Counted from the first letter of the stretch, positions 1 through 7,180 are shown. The stretch: DNA of 7,180 bases from an uncultured bacterium (GCA_946479205.1 CAMLFJ010000171.1:1-7180), one strand, 5' to 3'. The notes: generated from the sequence alone by a model not told the origin. Program-made: numbers and translations.

Positions 1-463
1 CCGCGAGGAGCACCGGATGCCGGCGCGCCATCTCCGCGGCCACGTCCCAGGGAATCACCGGCCGCGCCTCCCCCTCACTCCAGCGCGCGGGCGAGTCGAG
101 CAGGAACGCGGCGACGTGGTAGGCGGCCATGCGGTCGAGGTCGGCGGCCCCCGCGATCTTGAGGGTCTTGATCACGGGCAGCCGGAAGTCGTGCAGGTCC
201 TCGGGGGCCTCGTCGCCGTGGAACTGCAGCGCACCGAGCCCGCACTGCTCGGCGATCGCCTTCACGTGGCCAGGGGCGTGGTCCCAGAAGATTCCCACCG
301 GCGTCACGAAGGGCGGCAGGGCCGCCACGATCCGGGCCGCCGTCTCGGGAGTGACGTAGCGCGGGGTCCCCTCCACGAAGTTGAGGCCGATGGCATCGGC
401 GCCCACGGCCACGCATAGCTGGGCGTCGTCCAGATTGGTCACGCCGCAGATCTTGATCCTCAT
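1..463 (-). CDS. trpF: Phosphoribosylanthranilate isomerase TrpF (partial, C-terminus beyond window)
   Basis: TrpF catalyses the Amadori rearrangement of N-(5'-phosphoribosyl)anthranilate to CdRP, the tryptophan step just before TrpC; it is a cytosolic TIM barrel. My translation begins MRIKICGVTNLDDAQL, with the family's KICG motif (catalytic Cys6) at the N-terminus. It continues through the PRYV segment (34-37), VGIF (58-61), the LQFHGDE motif (78-84), VIKTLKI and the FLLDS strand carrying the second catalytic residue, Asp123. About 154 codons are visible, roughly three quarters of a normal TrpF; the sequence stops at VLLA, just where the usual phosphate-binding AGG loop is expected. The ATG overlaps the trpC stop as ATGA, so translation is probably coupled. 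One oddity: after LLDS the usual Gly-Gly-Thr-Gly loop is absent and reads WSEGEARPVIPWDVA instead. Identification is secure from motifs and from its position after trpC. Confidence 0.95.
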   Translation of the reverse strand, partial: MRIKICGVTNLDDAQLCVAVGADAIGLNFVEGTPRYVTPETAARIVAALPPFVTPVGIFWDHAPGHVKAIAEQCGLGALQFHGDEAPEDLHDFRLPVIKTLKIAGAADLDRMAAYHVAAFLLDSPARWSEGEARPVIPWDVAAEMARRHPVLLA

Positions 464-1245
464 CGCAGCGACAGCTCGCGCACCTTCGCGGCCACGTCGA
501 CAGCCCGCAGGAGGGTCTCCCCCACCAGCACCGCGCGGGCGCCCGCGGCCACCACCGCCTCCACGTCGGCGCCGCTCGCGAGCCCGCTCTCGCTCACGGT
601 CAGCGGGCCGGGCGGGATCTGGGGCAGCAGGCGGAGCGAGGGGTCGAGGCTCGTGGTAAGCGTCTGCAGGTCGCGGTTGTTGACCCCGATCACCGGCGCG
701 CCGAGCCGCAGGGCGCGATCGAGCTCGCCCGCGGTATGCACCTCCATGAGGGTGGCGAGCCCGGCGCCCTTGGCCGCGTGAAGCAGATCGCGCAGCGCCG
801 CGTCGTCGAGCGCGGCCACGATCAGCAGCACCGCGTCGGCGCCGGCCGCGCGCGCCTCCCAGAGCTGGTACTCGTCCACGATGAACTCCTTCCGGAGCAC
901 CGGAACGGCGACGGCGGCCCGCACGTTGACGAGGTCGTCGAGGCTCCCGTGGAAGTAGCGGGCGTCGGTGAGCACCGACACCGCGGCCGCGCCCGCCCCC
1001 GCGTAGATCCCCGCCTGGGCGACCGGATCGAGATCGGCGCGGAAGAGCCCCCGGGACGGCGAGCCCCGCTTGACCTCCGCGATCAGACGCACGCGCTCGC
1101 CCGGCGCGGGACGGAGGGCCGCTTCGAAGTCGCGCGCGGGAGCGAGCCCGCGGCAGGCCGCGATCAGGTCCGGGAGAGGACGGCGGGGCTTGAGCTCGGC
1201 CAGCTCCGAGCGCTTGTGGGCGACGATCTCATCGAGGACGCCCAT
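460..1245 (-). CDS. trpC: Indole-3-glycerol phosphate synthase TrpC
   Basis: TrpC closes the indole ring, turning CdRP (the product of the downstream gene's enzyme, TrpF) into indole-3-glycerol phosphate with loss of CO2 and water. The protein has 261 residues, normal for a monofunctional bacterial TrpC, and forms one TIM barrel. Visible active-site motifs in order: IAEVKRGSPSRG (55-66, with Glu57 and Lys59), LRKEFIVDEYQL (117-128, with Lys119), LMEVH (166-170, Glu168), IGVNNRDL (186-193, Asn190) and SESGL (218-222, Ser220). All the expected catalytic and phosphate-binding residues are present, so it should be active. The ATG lies 4 nt after the pncB stop with no clear Shine-Dalgarno sequence, which suggests translational coupling to pncB. 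Its TGA overlaps the trpF ATG. TrpC and TrpF are separate polypeptides here, unlike the E. coli fusion. Confidence 0.98.
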   Translation of the reverse strand: MGVLDEIVAHKRSELAELKPRRPLPDLIAACRGLAPARDFEAALRPAPGERVRLIAEVKRGSPSRGLFRADLDPVAQAGIYAGAGAAAVSVLTDARYFHGSLDDLVNVRAAVAVPVLRKEFIVDEYQLWEARAAGADAVLLIVAALDDAALRDLLHAAKGAGLATLMEVHTAGELDRALRLGAPVIGVNNRDLQTLTTSLDPSLRLLPQIPPGPLTVSESGLASGADVEAVVAAGARAVLVGETLLRAVDVAAKVRELSLR

Positions 1246-1249
1246 GCGG

Positions 1250-2464
1250 CTAGTAGTCGCCGCGCAGCCCGTGATCCCGCCCCGTGATGTCGATGCGCGC
1301 CATCTGCTCCATCACGTACTCGCGCAGCGTGCGCGGCGGCGGCAGGTCGCGCACGAGGCGGCCCCCCGCGATCAGCGGCTTCAGCAGCGCCTCCGCGGCC
1401 CGGCCGTCGGGCCCGACCGGCGCGGGGGCACCGGCCGGGAGCACCATGTTCTGCACCGCGCCCGGGAACCGCCACACCTGCTTGGCCCCGGAGCGCTTGC
1501 CGCGCTTGGCCATCGGCTCCCCCTCGATCTCCATGATGTCGAGCGCGAAGGAGAGCACCGGGGCGTTGGCGATCGAGGTACCGACCCCGTAGCCATCGAC
1601 CAGGGGGTTCAGCCGGAGGATCTCGTACTCGTCGATGCCGCCCGAGGCCAGGATCTTCACGTGGTTGAAGCCGCGGAGGTCGAGCTCCCAGCGCACCTCC
1701 TCGAGGATCTTGAAGAAGTCGCCGCGGCGCGAGGACGGCGTGTCGAGGCGCACCGCGTAGAGATCACGGCCGAGGGCGCGGGCCACCCGGATCGCCTCGA
1801 ACTTCTCGTCCTGGAGCGTGTCGATGAGCGCCACCCGCCGCACCTTGGGGTCGATGACGTCGTGGAAGGCCCGGAGCGCCTCCACCGTGTCGCCGAAGAG
1901 GAGCACGAGCGCGTGGGGGATGGTCCCGGTGGGATCGGCGTCGATCAGCTCGGCGGACTTGGTGACCGCGACGCCGTCGCAGCCGCCCACGAAGGCGTTG
2001 CGCTCGATCATGGGAGCCAGCGCAGGGTGCATGCGCCGCGCCCCGAAGGAGATCACCTGGCGATCGCCCGCGGCGCGCTTGCAGCGCGCGGCCTTGGTGG
2101 CGATCCCCGAGGCCTGGCAGAGGAAACCGAGGAGCGCGGTCTCGTACTTCGCCCACTCGGGATAGACGCCCTCGATGAGGAGCACGGTGTCCTCGGGACC
2201 GAAGAGGGTGCCCTCGTCCATCGCCCAGACGTCGACGGGCAGCCCCTCGAGCAGCGCGGCCGCCTCCTCCATGCCGGCGAGGACGCCGAAGGTCCAGTCG
2301 GTCTGCGGGAAGCTCTTGAGCCGGATCTCCGCCTTGACCCGCTTGTTGAGACCCTTCGCGCGCAGGATCTCGATCGTGCGCTCGAAGTAGACGTCCGAGA
2401 CCTCGCCCGCCTTGATCTCGGGCTCCGAGGCCGTGTGGAAGGCGCGCTTGGGCTGGCTCTTCAT
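1250..2464 (-). CDS. pncB: Nicotinate phosphoribosyltransferase (NAPRTase), archaeal/Thermoplasma-like type
   Basis: This enzyme joins nicotinate and PRPP, with ATP hydrolysis, to give nicotinate mononucleotide, the entry step of NAD salvage (Preiss-Handler pathway). The 404-residue protein shows the N-terminal SDVYFERT segment (23-30), the FGARRMHPA motif (140-148), GTIPHA (180-185, with His184 placed as the phosphorylated histidine), VRLDTPSSRRGDF (238-250), ILASGGIDEY (271-280) and the phosphate-binding GYGVGT loop (291-296). KRGKRSGAKQVWR (320-332) is the usual segment leading into the C-terminal domain. Related archaeal-type enzymes often carry a cysteine zinc knuckle there; this protein has no cysteine after residue 162. 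It is the first gene of a cluster with trpC (4-nt gap) and trpF and is preceded by promoter-like elements. A GGGAGGTG stretch (2476-2483) is a good Shine-Dalgarno sequence but sits 13 nt from the ATG. It is not TrpD, despite its position. Confidence 0.93.
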   Translation of the reverse strand: MKSQPKRAFHTASEPEIKAGEVSDVYFERTIEILRAKGLNKRVKAEIRLKSFPQTDWTFGVLAGMEEAAALLEGLPVDVWAMDEGTLFGPEDTVLLIEGVYPEWAKYETALLGFLCQASGIATKAARCKRAAGDRQVISFGARRMHPALAPMIERNAFVGGCDGVAVTKSAELIDADPTGTIPHALVLLFGDTVEALRAFHDVIDPKVRRVALIDTLQDEKFEAIRVARALGRDLYAVRLDTPSSRRGDFFKILEEVRWELDLRGFNHVKILASGGIDEYEILRLNPLVDGYGVGTSIANAPVLSFALDIMEIEGEPMAKRGKRSGAKQVWRFPGAVQNMVLPAGAPAPVGPDGRAAEALLKPLIAGGRLVRDLPPPRTLREYVMEQMARIDITGRDHGLRGDY

Positions 2465-2475
2465 GGGGACGCAGA

Positions 2476-2483
2476 CACCTCCC
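2476..2483 (-). promoter_or_regulatory. Ribosome binding site of pncB, unusually distant
   Basis: The minus strand reads GGGAGGTG here, a strong match to the anti-Shine-Dalgarno complement. The GGAGG core ends 13 nt before the ATG at 2464, longer than the usual 5-9 nt. No in-frame ATG, GTG or TTG lies closer, so the ATG stays the best start, and the protein alignment also supports it. Confidence 0.5.
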
Positions 2484-2505
2484 GGCCCGGCAATAAAGTG
2501 CCCGG

Positions 2506-2534
2506 ATTGTCCCAGAAAGCTCCGGGGAAGTCAA
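2506..2534 (-). promoter_or_regulatory. Sigma-70-type promoter for pncB-trpC-trpF
   Basis: On the minus strand TTGACT (2534-2529, 5 of 6 to the -35 consensus) is followed by exactly 17 nt and then GACAAT (2511-2506, 4 of 6 to the -10 consensus). Transcription would start near 2499, giving a leader of about 35 nt before the pncB ATG. The element lies in a relatively AT-rich pocket of an otherwise very GC-rich intergenic gap, which supports it. It is a pattern match only. Confidence 0.55.
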
Positions 2535-2546
2535 TCAACGGCGAGC

Positions 2547-2561
2547 GCGGCATGCGTGCCA
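2547..2561 (-). promoter_or_regulatory. Candidate sigma-54 (RpoN) -24/-12 promoter element
   Basis: The minus strand reads TGGCACG (2561-2555), a perfect -24 element. After four bases comes CCGC (2550-2547) in the -12 position, where TTGC is the consensus. The hallmark GG-N10-GC spacing is exact. A start near 2535 would give a 5' leader of about 70 nt to pncB. The -12 half lacks the TT, so strength is doubtful. A sigma-54 activator is encoded two genes upstream on the same strand, which raises the interest. Confidence 0.35.
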
Positions 2562-2597
2562 AAGTACCGCCCCAGAAGATCTTTCGCCCGGGCGCCG

Positions 2598-3461
2598 CTA
2601 CAGCTTGAGGCTCTTGAGGTACGTGCGGAAGGCGTCGGCCAGGTCCGGGCGGGCCAGGGCGAACTCCACGGTGGCCTTGAGGAAGCCGAGCTTCTCGCCG
2701 GTGTCGTGGCGCTTGCCCTCGAACTCGACGGCGTAGATGGGTCGCCGGCCGCGCAGCACGCGGAGCCCGTTCGTGAGCTGGATCTCGCCGCGAGAGTCGG
2801 GCGCGGTCTCCTGCAGGATCGGGAACAGGTCGGGGGTGAGCACGTAGCGCCCGATGATGGCCAGGTCCGAGGGCGCGTCCTGCGGGGCCGGCTTCTCCAC
2901 GAGATCCTGCACCTCGTAGACGTTCGCCCCGAGGCCGCGCGCCGCGATCACCCCGTAGCGGCCGATCTCTTCCCGCGGCATCCGCATCACCGCCAGCACC
3001 GGGCCGTCGTGGCGCTCGTACACGTCGAGGAGCTGGCGCATGCACGGCACCCGCGAGGTGATGATGTCGTCGCCCAGGAATACGCCGAAGGGCTCGTCGC
3101 CCACGAGGGGCCGGGCGCACAGGATGGCGTGGCCGAGCCCGAGCGGCTCCTTCTGGCGCACGTAGGAGACCGACGCCAGCTCGGAGATCGTCTTGATCTG
3201 GGCGAGCTCCTCCATCTTCCCGCGGTCGTTCAGGTAGTACTCGAGCTCGAAGGCCGCGTCGAAGTGATCCTCGATCGCCCGCTTGTTGCGCCCGGTGACG
3301 AGGATGATCTCCTCGAGCCCGGAGGCCACCGCCTCCTCCACCACGTACTGGATGGTGGGCTTGTCGACGAGCGGCAGCATCTCCTTCGGCTGCGCCTTGG
3401 TCGCGGGCAGGAAGCGGGTGCCGAGACCGGCGGCGGGAAACACGGCCTTCCTGACCTTCAT
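2598..3461 (-). CDS. galU: UTP--glucose-1-phosphate uridylyltransferase GalU
   Basis: GalU makes UDP-glucose from UTP and glucose-1-phosphate, the precursor of galactose metabolism, glycolipids, LPS core, trehalose and exopolysaccharide. The 287-residue protein is full length for the bacterial family. It opens with the nucleotide-binding signature AAGLGTRFLPATKAQPKEML (10-29), followed by VDKPTIQYVVEEA (32-44). Other landmarks are EPLGLGHAI (105-113), the metal-site FLGDDII (128-134), GRYGVI (167-172), the catalytic-lysine VEKP (188-191), GEIQLTN (225-231) and GKRHDTGEKLGF (249-260). The ATG at 3461 was chosen because homology starts at MKVRKAVFPAAG. The frame is open much further upstream, but that extension has no recognisable protein and overlaps the regulator gene. 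Only a weak GGAG lies 3 nt before the ATG. It follows the regulator by 38 nt on the same strand, so the two are likely co-transcribed. Confidence 0.97.
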   Translation of the reverse strand: MKVRKAVFPAAGLGTRFLPATKAQPKEMLPLVDKPTIQYVVEEAVASGLEEIILVTGRNKRAIEDHFDAAFELEYYLNDRGKMEELAQIKTISELASVSYVRQKEPLGLGHAILCARPLVGDEPFGVFLGDDIITSRVPCMRQLLDVYERHDGPVLAVMRMPREEIGRYGVIAARGLGANVYEVQDLVEKPAPQDAPSDLAIIGRYVLTPDLFPILQETAPDSRGEIQLTNGLRVLRGRRPIYAVEFEGKRHDTGEKLGFLKATVEFALARPDLADAFRTYLKSLKL

Positions 3462-3499
3462 CGACTCCGACGATACACGAGGGGGACGGGAAAGGGAAC

Positions 3500-4894
<1,395 letters not shown>

Positions 4895-4916
4895 GCGTCG
4901 CGGGAGTCGGTCGGGC

Positions 4917-5327
4917 TCAGAACATCCGCCGGGGGCCGAGCTGCGGGTCGAAGCTGCGCCCGAGCCAGAGCGGCACCGGCAATCCGGTGTCGAAGCCCCA
5001 CGTGTTGCGCGGCTCCGTCCGGTAGGTCCAGCTCAACCCGACCCGCACGAGCCCGGCCTCCGCGGAGACCTTGATGCTGGCCGGATCCACCTGGATGCCC
5101 GCCCGGCGCGCGCCCATCAGGACGCTGCTGCGCAGGTCGGTCAGGAACTCGGCCGAGTACAGGTCGGACGGGTTGCGCTGGCGTTGCCGCTCCCAGGCCC
5201 CCGTGAACGCCTGCTCGGTGAGATCGTTGGTCTGGAAGTAGGAGTAGATGGCCTGCATGCCGTTGTAGCCGACCCACAGGAAGATGGCCACCCAGAACGA
5301 GACCAGGAGGATCGTGCGGACCCGCAT
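4917..5327 (-). CDS. Hypothetical single-pass membrane protein
   Basis: I do not recognise this 136-residue protein. It starts with basic residues (MRVR), then has one hydrophobic segment (about 6-22) that looks like an uncleaved signal anchor, with about 110 residues probably outside the cytoplasm. That part has a basic, polar helix-like stretch (40-75), then a segment rich in alternating hydrophobic residues (IKVSAEAGLVRVGLSWTY, 85-102) that looks like beta strands, and a Gly/Pro-rich tail. The helix-then-strand layout loosely resembles DUF4845-type membrane proteins, but this is a weak impression. It is the first gene of a probable unit with the sigma-54 regulator (22-nt gap) and galU, and is divergent from the adenylate cyclase. 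There is no Shine-Dalgarno sequence before the ATG; a -10-like TACACT lies 6 nt upstream. That the gene is real is supported by codon pattern and tight spacing. Confidence 0.8.
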   Translation of the reverse strand: MRVRTILLVSFWVAIFLWVGYNGMQAIYSYFQTNDLTEQAFTGAWERQRQRNPSDLYSAEFLTDLRSSVLMGARRAGIQVDPASIKVSAEAGLVRVGLSWTYRTEPRNTWGFDTGLPVPLWLGRSFDPQLGPRRMF

Positions 5328-5333
5328 GGGTCG

Positions 5334-5363
5334 AGTGTAGACGTTTCACCACGGCGGCGGCAA
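5334..5363 (-). promoter_or_regulatory. Candidate promoter of the membrane protein-regulator-galU unit (leaderless type)
   Basis: The minus strand reads TTGCCG (5363-5358), an 18-nt spacer, then TACACT (5339-5334), which fits TAnnnT. Only 6 nt separate the hexamer from the ATG at 5327, so transcription would start at or next to the A of the start codon, giving a leaderless mRNA. The lack of a Shine-Dalgarno sequence agrees with this. Confidence 0.4.
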
Positions 5364-5372
5364 CTTCCCTTG

Positions 5373-5381
5373 TGCTAGGCT
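5373..5381 (+). promoter_or_regulatory. Candidate extended -10 promoter of the CHASE2 adenylate cyclase gene
   Basis: The plus strand reads TGCTAGGCT: an extended -10 TGn followed by TAnnnT. No -35 hexamer is visible upstream, as often seen with extended -10 promoters. The hexamer ends 7 nt before the GTG start at 5389, so the transcript would be nearly or fully leaderless. It is back to back with the candidate minus-strand promoter, whose -35 would overlap this promoter's -35 region. Confidence 0.35.
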
Positions 5382-5388
5382 GGGTTCG

Positions 5389-7180
5389 GTGCGATCCCCC
5401 GCCGCCTCCTGGCGTGTCCTTCTCGCAGGGAGCCTGGCCGGCCTGGCCATCGTGGTGCTGGCCGCCGCCAACCCGCTGAGCTTCTTCGAGATCGCCGAGC
5501 TCAAGGCGCTCGACGCGCAGTTCACCCTGCGCGGGCCGCGGGAGCCGCAGTCGCCCATCGTGGTGGTCACCATCGACGAGGACTCCTTCGACGGGCTCAA
5601 CCTGTCCTGGCCCTGGCCGCGGGCGGTCCACGCCAAGTTCCTCGACGTCGTGGGCCGGGGCGGGCCGGTGGCCATCGGCATGGATATCCTGTTCACGGAG
5701 CCGTCGTCCCGAGGCCGCGCCGACGACATCGCGCTGGGCGACGCGGTGGATCGGATGAGCGATCGGATCGTGCTCGCGGCGGCCCTGACCACGGTGGGCG
5801 ACGCCTCCTTCGTGAAGCAGGCGCTGAACCCGCCGATCCCCGAGGTCCGGGGCAAGGCCGCCTTCGGCTCCGCCGACTACGACTCCGACGCCGACGCCTT
5901 CGTCCGCCGCGCGACCCTCAAGCGCATGTTCCAGGATCGGGAGTGGCCGGGCTTCGACCTGCTGCTCTACCGCCTCGGGGAGCGCGCGGGACTGGCGCGC
6001 GGGACCGCGCCCTCCGGCAGCGAGGTGCTGGTCAACTACCGCGGCGGTCCGAACACGTTCCCGATGATCGCCTACCACCGCGTGGTGACCGGGGAGATCC
6101 CGTCGGAGGTCTTCGCGGGCAAGATCGTCCTCGTGGGCGCCACCACCCCCACCCTGCACGACATCTTCCCCACCCCGTTCGCCTCGCAGGCGGGCATGTC
6201 GGGGGTCGAGATCCACGCCCACACGCTGGAGACCTTGTTCCAGGGCATCCCGCTGCGCCGGGCCTCGCGCTGGCTGGTGCCGGTGGTGGCGGTGCTGGCG
6301 GGCGCGGCGGCCGCCTGGACCGCCACCGCCCTCCGCCCGCTGCCCGCCTTCGGCATCGTCGCGGCCGGGGTCGGTGGTTACCTCGCGGCCAGCCACGGCG
6401 CCTTCCTGTGGGGCCGCTACTGGATGGAGGTGGTGCCGGTACCGCTGGCCCTCCTGATCACCTACGCGGGCACGGTGGCCAAGAACTTCACCCAGGAGCA
6501 GCGCGAGAAGCGGCGGCTCTCGCGGTTCTTCTCCCCCGACGTGGTGGCCGAGATCGTGCGGCACAAGGACGACGCCAAGCTCGCGGCGACCCGGCGGCGC
6601 ATGACCGTGCTCTTCTCCGACATCCGCGGGTTCACCTCGCTGTCCGAGAAGATGCAGCCGGAAGAGGTCGTCACGTTCCTGCGCGAGTACCTCACCGTGA
6701 TGACCGAGGCGGTGTTCAAGCACGGGGGCACCGTCGACAAGTACATCGGCGACGCGATCATGGCGCTCTACAACGTGCCCTTCGAGGCGCCGGACCACGC
6801 GCTACGTGCGGTGCGCACCGCGCTCGAGTTCCAGGAACGCCTGCAGCCGCTGGCCGAGCGCTTCGCGGCCCGGCACGGCGGCACGCTCGCCTGCGGCGTC
6901 GGGATCCACACCGGCGACGCGGTCGTGGGCACCATCGGCTCCGAGCAGCGCCTCGAGTACACCGCGATCGGCGACACCATCAACCTGGGCTCGCGGCTCG
7001 AGGGGCTGACCAAGGAGTTCAGCGTGCCGATCATCATCAGCGAGGCCACCCACGCGGAGGTGCGCGAGCACTTCCGGGCCCGCGACCTGGGCGAGGTCAC
7101 GGTCAAGGGCAAGGTGATCCCGGTGAAGATCTACGCGGTGCTCGGCCCCGTGGCGCGCGCGGAGGAGAGCGCGGTCGGCG
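5389..7180 (+). CDS. CHASE2-domain transmembrane adenylate cyclase, class III (partial, 3' end beyond window)
   Basis: This membrane enzyme should make cAMP from ATP in response to a signal sensed outside the cytoplasm. My translation gives 597 residues without a stop. A membrane segment (about 9-29) leads into an extracytoplasmic CHASE2 domain (about 30-290; IVVVTIDEDSF, WPWPR, IGMDILF, GKIVLVGATTPTLHDIFPTP-like landmarks). Three membrane segments follow (about 295-313, 318-340, 347-365), then a linker with RRLSRFFSPDVVAEIV. The catalytic domain (about 402-586) has metal-binding Asp411 (FSDIRGFTSL) and Asp455 (DKYIGDAIMA), adenine-selecting Lys451 and Thr525 (EYTAIGDT), and transition-state Asn532 and Arg536 (INLGSRLEG). 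The Lys/Thr pair marks class IIIb and an adenylate rather than guanylate cyclase. The frame opens after a stop at 5338; the GTG at 5389 is the only good start before the first membrane segment. The catalytic domain is complete; only a short tail is cut off, unless another domain follows. Confidence 0.94.
   Translation, partial: MRSPAASWRVLLAGSLAGLAIVVLAAANPLSFFEIAELKALDAQFTLRGPREPQSPIVVVTIDEDSFDGLNLSWPWPRAVHAKFLDVVGRGGPVAIGMDILFTEPSSRGRADDIALGDAVDRMSDRIVLAAALTTVGDASFVKQALNPPIPEVRGKAAFGSADYDSDADAFVRRATLKRMFQDREWPGFDLLLYRLGERAGLARGTAPSGSEVLVNYRGGPNTFPMIAYHRVVTGEIPSEVFAGKIVLVGATTPTLHDIFPTPFASQAGMSGVEIHAHTLETLFQGIPLRRASRWLVPVVAVLAGAAAAWTATALRPLPAFGIVAAGVGGYLAASHGAFLWGRYWMEVVPVPLALLITYAGTVAKNFTQEQREKRRLSRFFSPDVVAEIVRHKDDAKLAATRRRMTVLFSDIRGFTSLSEKMQPEEVVTFLREYLTVMTEAVFKHGGTVDKYIGDAIMALYNVPFEAPDHALRAVRTALEFQERLQPLAERFAARHGGTLACGVGIHTGDAVVGTIGSEQRLEYTAIGDTINLGSRLEGLTKEFSVPIIISEATHAEVREHFRARDLGEVTVKGKVIPVKIYAVLGPVARAEESAVG

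Larger units (their letters stand above)
2465..2597 (-). other. Intergenic gap between galU and pncB
   Basis: This 133-nt gap separates the galU stop from the pncB start and holds the two promoter-like elements described separately. A perfect 10-bp palindrome CGCCCGGGCG lies at 2585-2594 just after the galU stop. I found no hairpin followed by a T-run on the minus strand, so no intrinsic terminator for galU is visible; read-through into pncB is possible. Confidence 0.6.

Noticed and set aside
2511..2577. TTCTGGG occurs twice on the minus strand (2577-2571 and 2517-2511), 60 nt apart, as a possible direct-repeat operator.
   Set aside because: Only seven bases match, the flanks differ, and the second copy is inside the sigma-70 spacer; it may well be chance.
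2585..2594. Palindrome CGCCCGGGCG after galU as a terminator or an activator binding site.
   Set aside because: It has no loop and no T-run, so it is not an intrinsic terminator. It lies about 25 nt from the sigma-54-like site, too close for a typical enhancer, and such palindromes are common in GC-rich DNA.
1070..2608. A 512-codon plus-strand open frame opposite pncB and the start of trpC.
   Set aside because: It is antisense to two conserved enzymes and its translation is a compositionally biased shadow rich in Arg, Glu, His and Leu.
5359..5375. GGCAAC...TTGTGC on the plus strand as a sigma-54 promoter for the cyclase gene.
   Set aside because: The spacing between the GG and GC dinucleotides is 13 nt rather than 10, so it does not fit a -24/-12 element.

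Overview
This is a GC-rich (roughly 70% by eye), densely coded bacterial window with seven genes. Six lie on the minus strand, and one long gene on the plus strand runs off the right edge. A sigma-54-dependent response regulator and a membrane-anchored CHASE2 adenylate cyclase suggest a diderm bacterium. High-GC lineages such as Methylomirabilota/Rokubacteria, Myxococcota or another deltaproteobacterial-type group would fit. This placement is an inference from gene content and composition, not from a marker gene.

Layout, right to left on the minus strand. A small unrecognised single-pass membrane protein (4917-5327) is followed after 22 nt by an NtrC-family response regulator (3500-4894), and after 38 nt by galU (2598-3461), which makes UDP-glucose. 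These three form one likely transcription unit, with no histidine kinase visible beside the regulator. A 133-nt gap (2465-2597) follows and holds the best promoter signals of the window: a sigma-70-like element and, just upstream, a sigma-54-like -24/-12 element. Next comes a tight cluster of pncB (nicotinate phosphoribosyltransferase, 1250-2464), trpC (460-1245; 4-nt gap) and trpF (1-463; ATGA overlap with trpC). trpF is cut by the left edge. This cluster couples NAD salvage to two consecutive steps of tryptophan biosynthesis.

On the plus strand, divergent from the membrane protein gene across a 61-nt gap (5328-5388), lies a class III adenylate cyclase with an N-terminal CHASE2 sensor domain and three further membrane segments (5389 to beyond 7180). 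Its catalytic residues are intact. Both divergent genes lack a convincing Shine-Dalgarno sequence and have a -10-like hexamer 6-7 nt before the start codon, so both may be leaderless.

I see no mobile element, CRISPR array, RNA gene or clear new system. The points most worth a second look are the sigma-54-like site next to an orphan sigma-54 activator, the paired leaderless-type promoters, the unusual TrpF active-site loop, the PncB without zinc-knuckle cysteines, and the placement of pncB in a trp gene cluster.
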